Shown: in pieces, positions 10,344 through 17,873 of the stretch
Layout of the letters: each line of letters opens with the position of its first letter
Numbering within the stretch: the stretch's first letter is position 1
Origin: Chara braunii
Taxonomy: Eukaryota; Streptophyta; Charophyceae; Charales; Characeae
Length of the DNA: 24,101 bases
Direction of reading: 5' to 3'
Assembly: GCA_003427395.1 (NCBI GenBank)
Contig: BFEA01000501.1
Coordinates: 1,006,312 to 1,030,412, forward strand
Notes under the pieces: model-generated
Told to the model about the DNA's origin: nothing
What the model saw: only the letters and a program-made list of their open reading frames with translations
The model's database searches: none
Translations under genes and position numbers: made by a program

Positions 10344-10597
10344 CCTCGCGCAAAGTCGGGATCGGAGCGGGCGATTGCGCACATCAGCGCGCATCCTCGC
10401 GCAAAGTCGGGATCGGAGCGGGTGATCGCGCACATCAACGCGCATCCTCGCACAAAGTCGGGATCAAAGTGGGCGATCACGCACATCGGCGCGCATCCTC
10501 GCGCAAAGTCGGGATCAGGGCGGGCGGTCGCGCACATCAGTGCACATCCTCACACGAAGCCGTGATAGGAAAGGAGAACCACGCGCGCCAGAGGACA
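10241..10597. repeat. 51-bp minisatellite, seven units (copy 2)
   Basis: Units start at 10241, 10292, 10343, 10394, 10445, 10496 and 10547. Each reads TCCTCGCGCAAAGTCGGGAT, then a CGGAGCGGGCGATTGCGCAC-like block and ATCAGCGCGCA. Divergence rises towards the right and the seventh unit is barely recognisable. Because 51 is divisible by 3, at least four frames stay open, giving 17-residue peptide repeats on both strands. The ORFs are therefore not evidence of coding. Confidence 0.96.
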
Positions 10598-10651
10598 TCA
10601 GCGCACATCAGTGGGCAATCGGGACGCGTGCATCAGCGCACATCAGTGGGC
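10596..10651. repeat. 35-bp direct repeat
   Basis: CATCAGCGCACATCAGTGGG occurs at 10596 and again at 10631. It is built from the same CATCAGCGC word as the neighbouring arrays. Confidence 0.8.
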
Positions 10652-10747
10652 GGCCAGAAGCGCGTCACCGTGCACTCGCGTGCGGTAGGGATTGTTGGAC
10701 GCAGCAAGGGGCGCACACACGCCCAACTCCACGCAATAGCAAGCACA

Positions 10748-11095
10748 CGCGGGATCGGGGATCGACGCACCCGGGCGAAAGCGAGCGATCAGGTTTGGGT
10801 TTTGTCGCATTAGCGCGCATCAGCACGCCACAGCAATCAAGATCGGGGATCGACGCACCCGCGTGTGTGAGTGCGCGAAATTGAGTGATCAAGTTCGGGT
10901 TTTGTCGCATCGGCGCGCATCAGCGCTTCACAACAATCAAGATCGGGACTGACACACCCGCGCGTGTGACCGCGCAAAAGTGAGCGATCGAGATCGGCGT
11001 TTGTTGCGTCGGCGCGCATCAGCGCACGACAGCTATCAAGATCGGATCGGACACACCCGCACGCTTCAGCGCGCGACGATGAGCGATCGGGGACG
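10748..11095. repeat. 99-100-bp tandem repeat, about 3.5 units
   Basis: The marker word GAGCGATC or GAGTGATC recurs at 10783, 10883, 10982 and 11081. Between markers each unit has a TTTGTCGCAT- or TTTGTTGCGT-like block, CGGCGCGCATCAGCGC, ATCAAGATCGG and GACACACCCGC. It shares the CGCATCAGCGC word with the 51-bp repeat, so the two probably arose from the same seed. Confidence 0.88.
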
Positions 11096-11484
11096 GAAAC
11101 GAACAGTTGTGCCCACTCGCGTGCATGCGGGCTCACACACACGGAAGAGGGCTAGGATTGTGATCTTTCGCACGACAGAACACTGTTTTTCGGACGAGGA
11201 ACCGGATCCTTGCGTGAGAATAGGGCTTTTGGGGCGAGAATTGAGCCTTTGTGTGAGGACAGGGCCTTTGAGTGAGAGGAGAGATTCGAGCGCTGCCGGG
11301 AACTCGGGCGCTCATACACGTGCGCCCTTCGACGACGCAGACAGGGCTTTCGTACACGAGCAGGGCCTTTGGAGCACAGACCGGAACTTTCAATGCGAAC
11401 AGGGAATTACGGATGTGATCCGGGAATTTGACGGGACCACGCGACTCAGATTGGGCAAGACTGGGACTTTGGAAGGGGCCCAGT
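11096..11484. other. Degenerate short-period repeats
   Basis: GC-rich sequence with repeated phrases such as AGGGCTTT, AGGGCCTTTG and GGGAATT spaced irregularly. A forward ORF (218 residues from 10980) crosses it but is low in complexity and built from these phrases. I see no protein family. Confidence 0.5.
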
Positions 11485-11598
11485 ACTTTGGGACCAGACA
11501 AAAACTTTGGAATCGGACCAGTACTTCGGGACCAAACAAAAACTTCGGAATCAGACCAGCACTTTGGGACCAAACAAAAACTTTGGAATCAGACCGGT
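11485..11598. repeat. 38-bp minisatellite, three units
   Basis: Units start at 11485, 11523 and 11561 with ACTTTGGGACC or ACTTCGGGACC, followed by AAACAAAAACTTTGGAATC and AGACCAG. Weaker derivatives extend on both sides. Confidence 0.93.
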
Positions 11599-12049
11599 GT
11601 TTTGGAAGAGACCAGAACATTGAGCCCAGGACATGACTTTCGGATCCAGAACGGCATCTGAGCACTAGTTGGGCCATTCGGGACTGAGACTGTAGGCGGG
11701 ACTGGGACTTTCGGATGCAGGCCGGGGCTACGGGACCAGACAAAGCAAAACATCGGGACAATGTCACGAGCCTCCTACAAAAGGGCTCTTGATTCACGTT
11801 CAGGGCGTCCGACGGAGTGGCCTTTTTCCGGGCGCGTTGGGATTCGGGACAGGCTTTGGACGAGCTGGGACTTGAGCGAACTTGGGACCTTATGCTCAGG
11901 CTGGGCCATCTGACCGGTCCAAACATTTGAAGACAGGCAAGGACAATTTGGAATTCGGGCTAAAATCTTCGGACTGTTATGGACGTCTGAGGGCCTCCAG
12001 TGTTTGGCTGGGATACCCGGAATCGCACAGGGGTTTGTGAGGAGGACTG
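11599..12049. other. Decayed continuation of the 38-bp repeat
   Basis: GGGACTTTCGGA, GGGACTGAGA and GGGACTTGAG phrases recur irregularly up to about 11960, then fade. No gene is supported; the minus-strand ORF of 178 residues here is Ser/Arg-rich repeat translation. Confidence 0.5.
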
Positions 12050-12298
12050 GTGCCCATGGTCAAGCTTGATCTGGAGCTGTGGCCTCTGTGGGCCCGAGAA
12101 TCTAACTTTGACACGGAGAATTCGAGCACGGTCCCCTGGGATCAGCGAGCACGTTACAGACGTCATCCCGTTGGGCGGAAAATCCGTCCTCCGCTGTTAG
12201 TAAGATCGATCGGGACTCAAACCGATTTTCCTGTTTTGGACGCGGGATCTCCTTCGGGAACCGGGACTGGTGCGGCGGACCCTATTGATTTAGACTAA
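12050..12298 (+). CDS. Weak candidate coding fragment
   Basis: A forward ORF of 82 residues follows the repeat block. It ends RSIGTQTDFPVLDAGSPSG, a Gly/Thr stretch and ADPIDLD before TAA. The last 30 residues look protein-like and lack the repeat phrases, but I recognise no family and no proper initiation context. It could be the end of a larger exon or chance. An intron-like acceptor follows 115 bp downstream. Confidence 0.18.
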   Translation: MPMVKLDLELWPLWARESNFDTENSSTVPWDQRARYRRHPVGRKIRPPLLVRSIGTQTDFPVLDAGSPSGTGTGAADPIDLD

Positions 12299-12415
12299 AT
12301 GGAAGTACATATTTTGTTTCTTCCGAATGCTGGATTGTAAGATTCCCATTATCGCGTCTTCAATTGGTTTCAGTGGTCATTGCGTGGATCTGGACTAACT
12401 CAGTTTTTCTTGCAG
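12299..12415 (+). other. Intron-like sequence ending in a 3' splice acceptor
   Basis: T-rich sequence ends CTAACTCAGTTTTTCTTGCAG (CTAAC branch-point-like at about 12395, pyrimidine tract, CAG at 12413-12415). This is a good plant-style acceptor. The matching donor is not clear; GAAGTACAT at about 12303 is possible but lies after a stop codon. Confidence 0.35.
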
Positions 12416-12644
12416 GTTACAGGAGCCCCAACTGACCCTCCCGTTGGGTGACGGACATGGCGCGAGGCACACGGTCCGATCGGCGTGCCGGCAGATCTCT
12501 TCTTCCGGTCGACACCGTATTGTTGAACAGGGTTTGGGGCAATCTGCAAAATCGCCGAAACACCTTGTTGTGGTCTGCTCCTACCCTCTGCAGATTCGTC
12601 TAAACACCACTGTTCCGTTCAAGCACCCCAAGCCAATGCCTTGA
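12416..12644 (+). CDS. Weak candidate exon downstream of the acceptor
   Basis: The frame RLQEPQLTLPLGDGHGARHT continues openly to PFKHPKPMP and TGA at 12642-12644. Openness through the acceptor plus normal composition is the only support. The product is unrecognised. Confidence 0.18.
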
Positions 12645-12893
12645 CTTCATGCAATTTCCCTATGTGCTGAACACCAAAGACGCCGGTGACATGCTGTGAA
12701 AGATCCCATCGGCCAAAGCGAACAGTGCAATGACAACCCGGGCACACAGAGGGACACCTCTGCTGCCGCTTGCAGAACAGTCATGACTGCCACATTGCGC
12801 TGGTTAAATCCACCGTATGAGGACAAAGACAATGGCAAATAATGAATCATCCCTGTCATCGACATTCACTGCTACCTTCTTCCCTGAACATAG
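12645..12893. other. Unassigned sequence
   Basis: No repeat, RNA or convincing coding segment was seen on either strand. Confidence 0.4.
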
Positions 12894-13005
12894 CGCATAT
12901 GCGTTGTATTCGAGTTTTCCAAAAAAAAAACAAATTTTGAAAGTTGGTACCTTTTTCCCAAATAGATGGGCACTTCGAATACAATGCATATGCGTTGTAT
13001 TTGAA
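12894..13005. repeat. CATATG-centred palindromes (pair)
   Basis: CGCATATGCGTTGTATTCG begins at 12894. A 32-bp near-perfect palindrome occupies 12974-13005, with arms TTCGAATACAATGCA and TGCGTTGTATTTGAA around CATATG. The first element's right half and the second element's left half are inverted copies, so the 112-bp segment can fold on itself. Confidence 0.85.
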
Positions 13006-13065
13006 TTCCGAAAAAGAGAAAACTGTTTTATCCGAATAGAACTCTCTTTGAAGGGAACTTCAAAT

Positions 13066-13068
<3 letters not shown>

Positions 13069-13132
<64 letters not shown>
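13069..13132. repeat. (TC)32 microsatellite
   Basis: A pure CT run of 64 bp. It makes the overlapping minus-strand ORFs read as Arg-Glu runs, which are artefacts. Confidence 0.98.
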
Positions 13133-13136
<4 letters not shown>

Positions 13137-13399
13137 ACCTGCCCTCTGCTTCGGTGTTTCTGCCATGTCTGACAAAGCACGGCCAAAAAAGTGGCAGCGG
13201 GGGCAGCAGGAAGCCAGGAGGGGTGCACCTCACTTTGGTGAGGAGTCGAGCGAGGCCCCAAGTGGGAAAATAAGGATGAATCTTCAGCCAGGACATAGAA
13301 AGATACACCACCTTGTTTTCCCTCTTCTTGGGGCCCTCCGCCACGGGCCAGAACTGAGCCTACTCAGCTTCTTCTGTCCAAAAGGTTGCTGCAGTCCAA

Positions 13400-13485
13400 A
13401 CAGATACAACACATATGTGAATTAAACGGATAAAGCGCAACATATACGTTGTATTCGTTTGCAAAGCATATGGATTATATTCGGG
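13400..13485. repeat. Further CATATG/GTTGTATTCG elements
   Basis: GATACAACACATATGTGAAT (from 13403), CAACATATACGTTGTATTCG (from 13438) and GCATATGGATTATATTCG (from 13466) are three more variants of the palindromic word at 12894-13005, on the other side of the CT repeat. Confidence 0.7.
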
Positions 13486-14232
13486 GGAAGAAGGTAGCAC
13501 CTCTTGATCCGTGATGCATGCTGTTTGGTGAAAGATACACAAATTGCATGGGTGTGGTGACCTTCAACCGTCCACCATGAAGGTGATGGAGATGGCAACT
13601 CACAAGATGCCTGTTGGCACACTCATGAGGTTGCCATGACGAAATGATATGTGTTGGGGAGCGACAACAGAAAAGAAATACGCAATGTCAAAACATACAA
13701 CAGATGGGGATTGGTACCTGACAGTACTGTACGGTGCTCAGGGTACCACCCTGTCCACAGCCTCTTCCCCTGCCTATGTTGCGCTGGCCTGCATGCGCGA
13801 CAGGCACCCGTGAGTGGACGAGGACGTGCTTTGGGTTCGGAGCACGTCTATATCCACTCTTACCCCCCCCCCAACCCCAAAGTTTTCAGGAAGCAGTGTG
13901 CACCTTTTCCTCACAGGTTGCGCAGCCATGGTTTGGTACTTCTGCTCGGCACTGGTGGAGCTACCTCAAAATGTAGGTTTCCCTTGGCGGCGGCGCACCC
14001 CCATGATTCCTGGTCGACCGCCGTCCAGTAGAGTCCAGGCCCAGGTCTGAGAAACTAATCAGTCTCAGCCATGAAACCCACTCCACACACCTCTCAACCG
14101 CACATAGCTGCTGGCATTACCACTAATACAGTCCGACCCTAGCCGATTTATCGGACCGTGCCGAGAGCTTCGCAAGGTCATGTTACGTATTGCCATCTTC
14201 GCCGTACAATACTCCACCAGAAAAGGGATGAT
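13486..14232. other. Gene-poor stretch
   Basis: A forward ORF of 126 residues (13651-14031) has no recognisable domain and overlaps equally long ORFs in the other two forward frames. A C9 tract lies at 13863. No RNA gene or repeat was seen. Confidence 0.45.
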
Positions 14233-14545
14233 TGTGTGTGTTGTAAGCTACTAAGCTGTCACCATAGCAAGCCCCTCTCCACCGAGATGAGAAGATCCCA
14301 AATTGAAATAGCATTACCTCTAAACCAAACAACATGAAGCACACTGAAACCATTACACTGCCTTTTCCTTGTGCAGTCCTTTCTTTGCTTTCCTTGCTTT
14401 GGCTTTCTTTGGGTTTTCCCTTTCGTTTCTTCTTGCAGCTCCCCTTTTACTGTGCCTCTCTCGTACAAGGCTTGCCACATTGATTGTGCTTGAGCAGAAG
14501 CTGCCCTCATCCCCTTGTGCCATGACAACTCACTGTCTGTGTGTT
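14233..14545 (-). repeat. Tandem unit 0: orphan 3' segment (S)
   Basis: This roughly 300-bp segment (S) begins with a GTGTTGT...CTGTC boundary word and has AGATCCCAAATTGAAATAGC, TTACCTCT, GTGCCTCTC, ATTGATTGTG, GAGCAGAAGCTGCC and TGCCATGAC. The same series recurs at 15198-15543 and 17874-18176. Here it runs directly into the next unit, so the zinc-finger part that accompanies S in the other units is missing. On the minus strand it reads SWHKGMRAASAQAQSMW and similar, which might be a terminal exon or 3' UTR. Confidence 0.8.
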
Positions 14546-14571
14546 TTGTAAAACTGTCGCCACAACACGCT

Positions 14572-15156
14572 CGCCTCGGCGCCATTTGGTTCGCCTCTCG
14601 AGGACGTTGTAGGAATAGGTGAAATCTGGCAAGTTATCTTTGATCCTGCGTAGGGTGGTTGGAAATTTGGTGGCCCTCGATGACCGACGCTGGAGCGATG
14701 CTGGCCGGAGCCGGAGCCAGGTGGCGCAACTCTGTGACCTAGCTTAGTGGGGTTGTGAGGCCTGGTAGAGAGATCTGGGGGGCTGTTTGCGGGGGCAGTC
14801 TCAGTGGTCATCGGGGGTCGTAACTGAAGCAATGATGGCCGGCGCTGGAGCAAGGTGGTGCAACTCTTTAACCTAGCCTGATGGGAGCATGAGGCCTGGA
14901 AGAGCTTCGGTTCGTGCTGAAAACAGCCATGCTGGTGGTGGTCGCAGGTGGACTGAATAGGTTTCACCTATCTGAATCGTGGTTGGGAGGCTTGTTGACA
15001 CACATTTTCTGAAGGTTTCTGACTTCTCCTTTTCTTCAATTGTTCTTAGCTGAAGCCGGGTAATGGCCCCGGTAGCTCTTTCTTGTATCCTGATAAGGGA
15101 CGCTGGGCCCGGTTCCCAGCCGTGTTGCTCCCCACAAATAGATTGGAGCATCGTCT

Positions 15157-15197
<41 letters not shown>
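14572..15197 (+). mobile_element. Poly(A)-tailed retroposon inserted in unit 1
   Basis: This 626-bp sequence ends in 35 consecutive A (15163-15197). The flanks CTGTCGCCACAACACGCT (left) and GCTTTTTTCCACCC (right) join into the S sequence seen uninterrupted in unit 2 (CTGTCGCCACAACAGCCC then CTGTTCCACCC). This identifies a clean insertion with at most a 3-4-bp GCT-type flank duplication. The body has an internal duplication of about 140-bp spacing (GAGGCCTGGTAGAG near 14758, GAGGCCTGGAAGAG near 14891). It could be a SINE or a 5'-truncated LINE; no reverse transcriptase is visible. Confidence 0.8.
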
Positions 15198-15200
<3 letters not shown>

Positions 15201-15212
15201 TTTTTCCACCCA

Positions 15213-15404
15213 GATGAGCCGATCCAAAATTGAAACAGCTTTACCTCCATAGCAAATACGATGAAACACACACCAAGATAAGCAGATCCAAAATTGAAAC
15301 AGCTTTACCTCTATAGCAAATACGATGAAACACACACTAAGATAAGCAGATCCAAAATTGCATCAGCTTTACCTCTACAGCAAACAACACGAAGCTCAGT
15401 AAAA
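15213..15404 (-). repeat. 64-bp tandem repeat, three copies within S of unit 1
   Basis: GATGAGCCGATCCAAAATTG (15213), GATAAGCAGATCCAAAATTG (15277) and the same word again (15341) each precede CAGCTTTACCTC. Unit 0 has one copy and unit 2 has two diverged copies (about 17914 and 17975), so the copy number differs between units. Confidence 0.93.
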
Positions 15405-15797
15405 CCATTATGTTGATTTCCCTTGCAGAGCCCTTTCACCGCTTTCCTTAGTTCGGCCTTTTTAATGTGCCTCTCACCTACAAGACTCGCCACGTAGATT
15501 GTGGTCGAGTGCAAGCTGCCCACATCACCTTTGTGCCATGACGGCCCATGTCCATGCTCTGAAAAGAAGCAGGGTATACTCCTCCTTAGCTCACTTTCAG
15601 CTTGTATTTCGACTGTTCTGCCGATGATGCTCATTTGCATGCATTTGGTGTTGCTACTACACAAGTCAAGTGAGGAAGGTAAGGGGAGGAGGGAACGGAA
15701 GGGGGAGGGGGGAAGCGAAGGAGGAGAGGGAGCAGTTCTAGATGAGGGGACGGAGAGAGAAGGGGAAGAGGAGGAAAGTGGAGGGACAATGAATTGA

Positions 15798-17873
15798 GTT
15801 TGTTAGCAGGCGGTGTTTGCCGTACAAGTGGCTACCCCTCCAGTCCGGACAGGACCAGTTTGGGTGTGGACTGTGGAAGCACCGCATCCAATTCTTGCAG
15901 TTGCATTCACTGCATTGAATAGCTTAGCATAGACAGATGTTACAAGCTGCGTGGCTCCGGCATGGTAGGCACTCACACAAGTGGTTAATGGGGACCCCCA
16001 CTTTTCGGCCCTGGGTAACAATGAATGATCCTGAAATTAGGGTTTCGGGGTCAAATTTTGTGTTTTTTTAACTTTTTTTGGATTTTTTTTTTTTGCCTGT
16101 TTTTGTTTTAGGACAAGCTTGCTGTGTGTCAAATTTGGTGTCATTTGGGTTATTAGAATTTGTGCTGTTAATAATCCTGAAAATCCTGAAATTTTGATGG
16201 AATTGTTTTTTGGCAAAATTGCCTGAAAATGCACTTTTGAGTTGCTGTTTTATGTGTTTTTTTTTTTTTTTTTTTGGTATTTTTTTTATAATGTGTTAGT
16301 AAGAAGTGCACTCTATAGATTGGTGTGAAGTTTGTTTGGGATGGCCTTATGGTTTTCTTATAAATTGAGGTGAAAAATGGGGGGTCGGTTAACCTTTTCT
16401 CGAAAACAAAGCCTTGCATGGGTTATACCTTCATAATCCTCATGACACAAAGCATGCACTCACATGCTAGTGGAATCTGAGGTGGGCCATCACAGTGCCG
16501 CATTGAGCAAGTTTCTCGGGTTTCCGCAGCCAAAATTCCCTCGCTACGGGGCAGAAGATGACAGGGCCTGATCAAAAGTAAGGGCGTCTAGCTGTTGCAA
16601 CATCTGGTGGGCAACTGCACCCCTTGGCGGCCATGACCTCAAGAGTACGGCACACTGTGAGTGGTTCATCTGAGAGTCTATTTCCCACCTCAGGTGGCTG
16701 TGTCTGCTGCTCATCTGGCAAGGATAGAGGAGACCACTTACAGACGCAGCCCAACAATGCCAAATTTTGCACGTGGGACACGAATGGACAGGATCATGTC
16801 GTGGATGATGGCATTCGGGATACGCTACGCAGTAGAGAGACATACTTTCCATGGCAGTTTCTTGGAAAATTTGACGACACACGGCACGTTGCCGACATGC
16901 CTGTGTGTCAACACACTGACGTCCGCAATTATTCAAGCATGGCATCTCAGTTCTCATGGCAGAGGCTGACAGCGACCATCCCTTGCGCAGCAGTTGAAGA
17001 AGAGATTCTGTCATGTACATGCTAACAGAACTATACTGAAACACAATGACATGGCACAACCATTGTCGTCTGGAGGGTCACCCTCACCATCGGCGGCAGA
17101 ATCTGTCCTACTATCTACACAGGCAAAGGGATTCTGCTCGGCCATGTTTAGGGGAGGCGGGAGAGTCGGCCAGATTGATCCCCAGAAGTTGTAGAGCTTA
17201 CAAATGTACATCCACATACCCTTCCGGATTGACCAGCCAGATCAAGTCGGATTCTGCAACTCCGTGATAGTAAGAGGTAATACTGCACCCTACCGCCATT
17301 ATCCCATGGGTACACGAATTATACTCAAAAGGTAACGGCACCAAAATGACCGGGGGGATGCAGGATGCACTAGCGAATATTCGGATCCATATCAGGCATA
17401 TAATTCTGTGGAGCAGGCTGAGGTTGTAGTCATATCTTTCCATACATGCCATAGACAGTAGCTCTGTTCATGCCAGCCGCAGTACTGTCATCCGCTGGGC
17501 AGATGGCACAGTGCTCCTCTCATATCCGGTGGACAACGTCTGCAAAATCAGAAACAGTGTAGGAGTTGCAATCTAGGAGGTTCACAATGGCATAGTACGC
17601 ACATTGGCCTCGTTGTAGCACACACTATATTGAGATCATTTGATTCAGCAGATTGCACTGCAGGCGGAGGTTCATTCTGGTTTTGGTAGTCCCTGCCAGG
17701 CTCTTCTGCCTATATCAACTCAATTGGCTCTGGCATGTGTTCCAGACCAAGATCATCTCTCCAGTTTGGAGTGGGAGAGCAATCGGGGCGAGGTGGAGTA
17801 GAGGTGGGGGGTCAGATGCAATGGCAAAAACTGAAAAATTGGCTGCTAGTAGCTGTGATAATGCTGCACAGAC
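15798..17873 (-). pseudogene. Multi-RING-like zinc-finger (pseudo)gene, unit 1
   Basis: Read on the minus strand. From the 5' side: a truncated first finger at the unit boundary; the acidic linker DDLGLEHMPEPIEL; a finger CVLCHCEPPRLQLLHCF ... FCRRC ... HCAICPADDSTAAG (17601-17499); AESDLIWLVNPEGYVDVH (about 17254-17201); a Cys/His segment ending LYCVAYPECHHPRHDPVHSC (about 16850-16780); IDSQM and ALTFDQ; then HALCHEDYEGITHARLCF, broken by the AT-rich insertion; then CRSHAACNIC ... NWMRCFHSPH ... SCPDW (15962-15840). In unit 2 the last word is CPVC, so the closing Cys is lost here. The CxxC...CxH/CxxC...CPxC spacing suggests RING-type zinc binding, known mainly in E3 ubiquitin ligases. Segments lie in different frames. 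CTGATTTTGCAG at about 17555 could be an intron acceptor, so part of this is splicing, but the insertion and lost Cys argue for a pseudogene. Confidence 0.55.
16021..16405. mobile_element. AT-rich insertion in unit 1
   Basis: About 340-390 bp of very T-rich sequence with no counterpart in unit 2, where about 110 bp link the same flanks (18660-18769). It contains repeated AATCCTGAAAAT/ATCCTGAAATT words near 16027 and 16170, and long T tracts. I find no terminal inverted repeats or clear target duplication. The class is unknown; boundaries are good to about 20 bp. It interrupts the HALCHEDYEG finger. Confidence 0.65.

Larger units (their letters stand above)
14546..17873 (-). repeat. Tandem unit 1 (S segment plus multi-zinc-finger region)
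   Basis: Starts at GTGTTTTGTAAAACTGTCGCC and ends where GTGTTGTGGACTGTCGCC begins unit 2. It is collinear with unit 2: GATGATGCTCAT-type word (15625/18240), purine-rich stretch, GGTGTGGACTGTGGAAGCAC (15876/18548), CTTGCATGGG (16413/18769), ATCTGAGAGTCTATT, GTAGAGCTT (17191/19523), AGATCAGAAACAGTGTAG-like word and GGAGTGGGAGAGCAAT (17768/20133). It measures 3,328 bp. Removing the 626-bp retroposon and the roughly 340-390-bp AT-rich insertion leaves about 2.35 kb, matching unit 2. Confidence 0.85.

Noticed and set aside
9896-10813. 305-residue forward ORF as a protein-coding gene
   Set aside because: It is produced by a 51-bp repeat whose period is divisible by three; at least four frames on both strands are open with 17-residue peptide repeats.
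12804-13344. Arg-Glu repeat proteins on the minus strand
   Set aside because: They are translations of the (TC)32 microsatellite with unrelated ends.
16030-16048. Telomere-like TTAGGGTTT in the AT-rich insertion
   Set aside because: Only a single copy of the word is present; no array.
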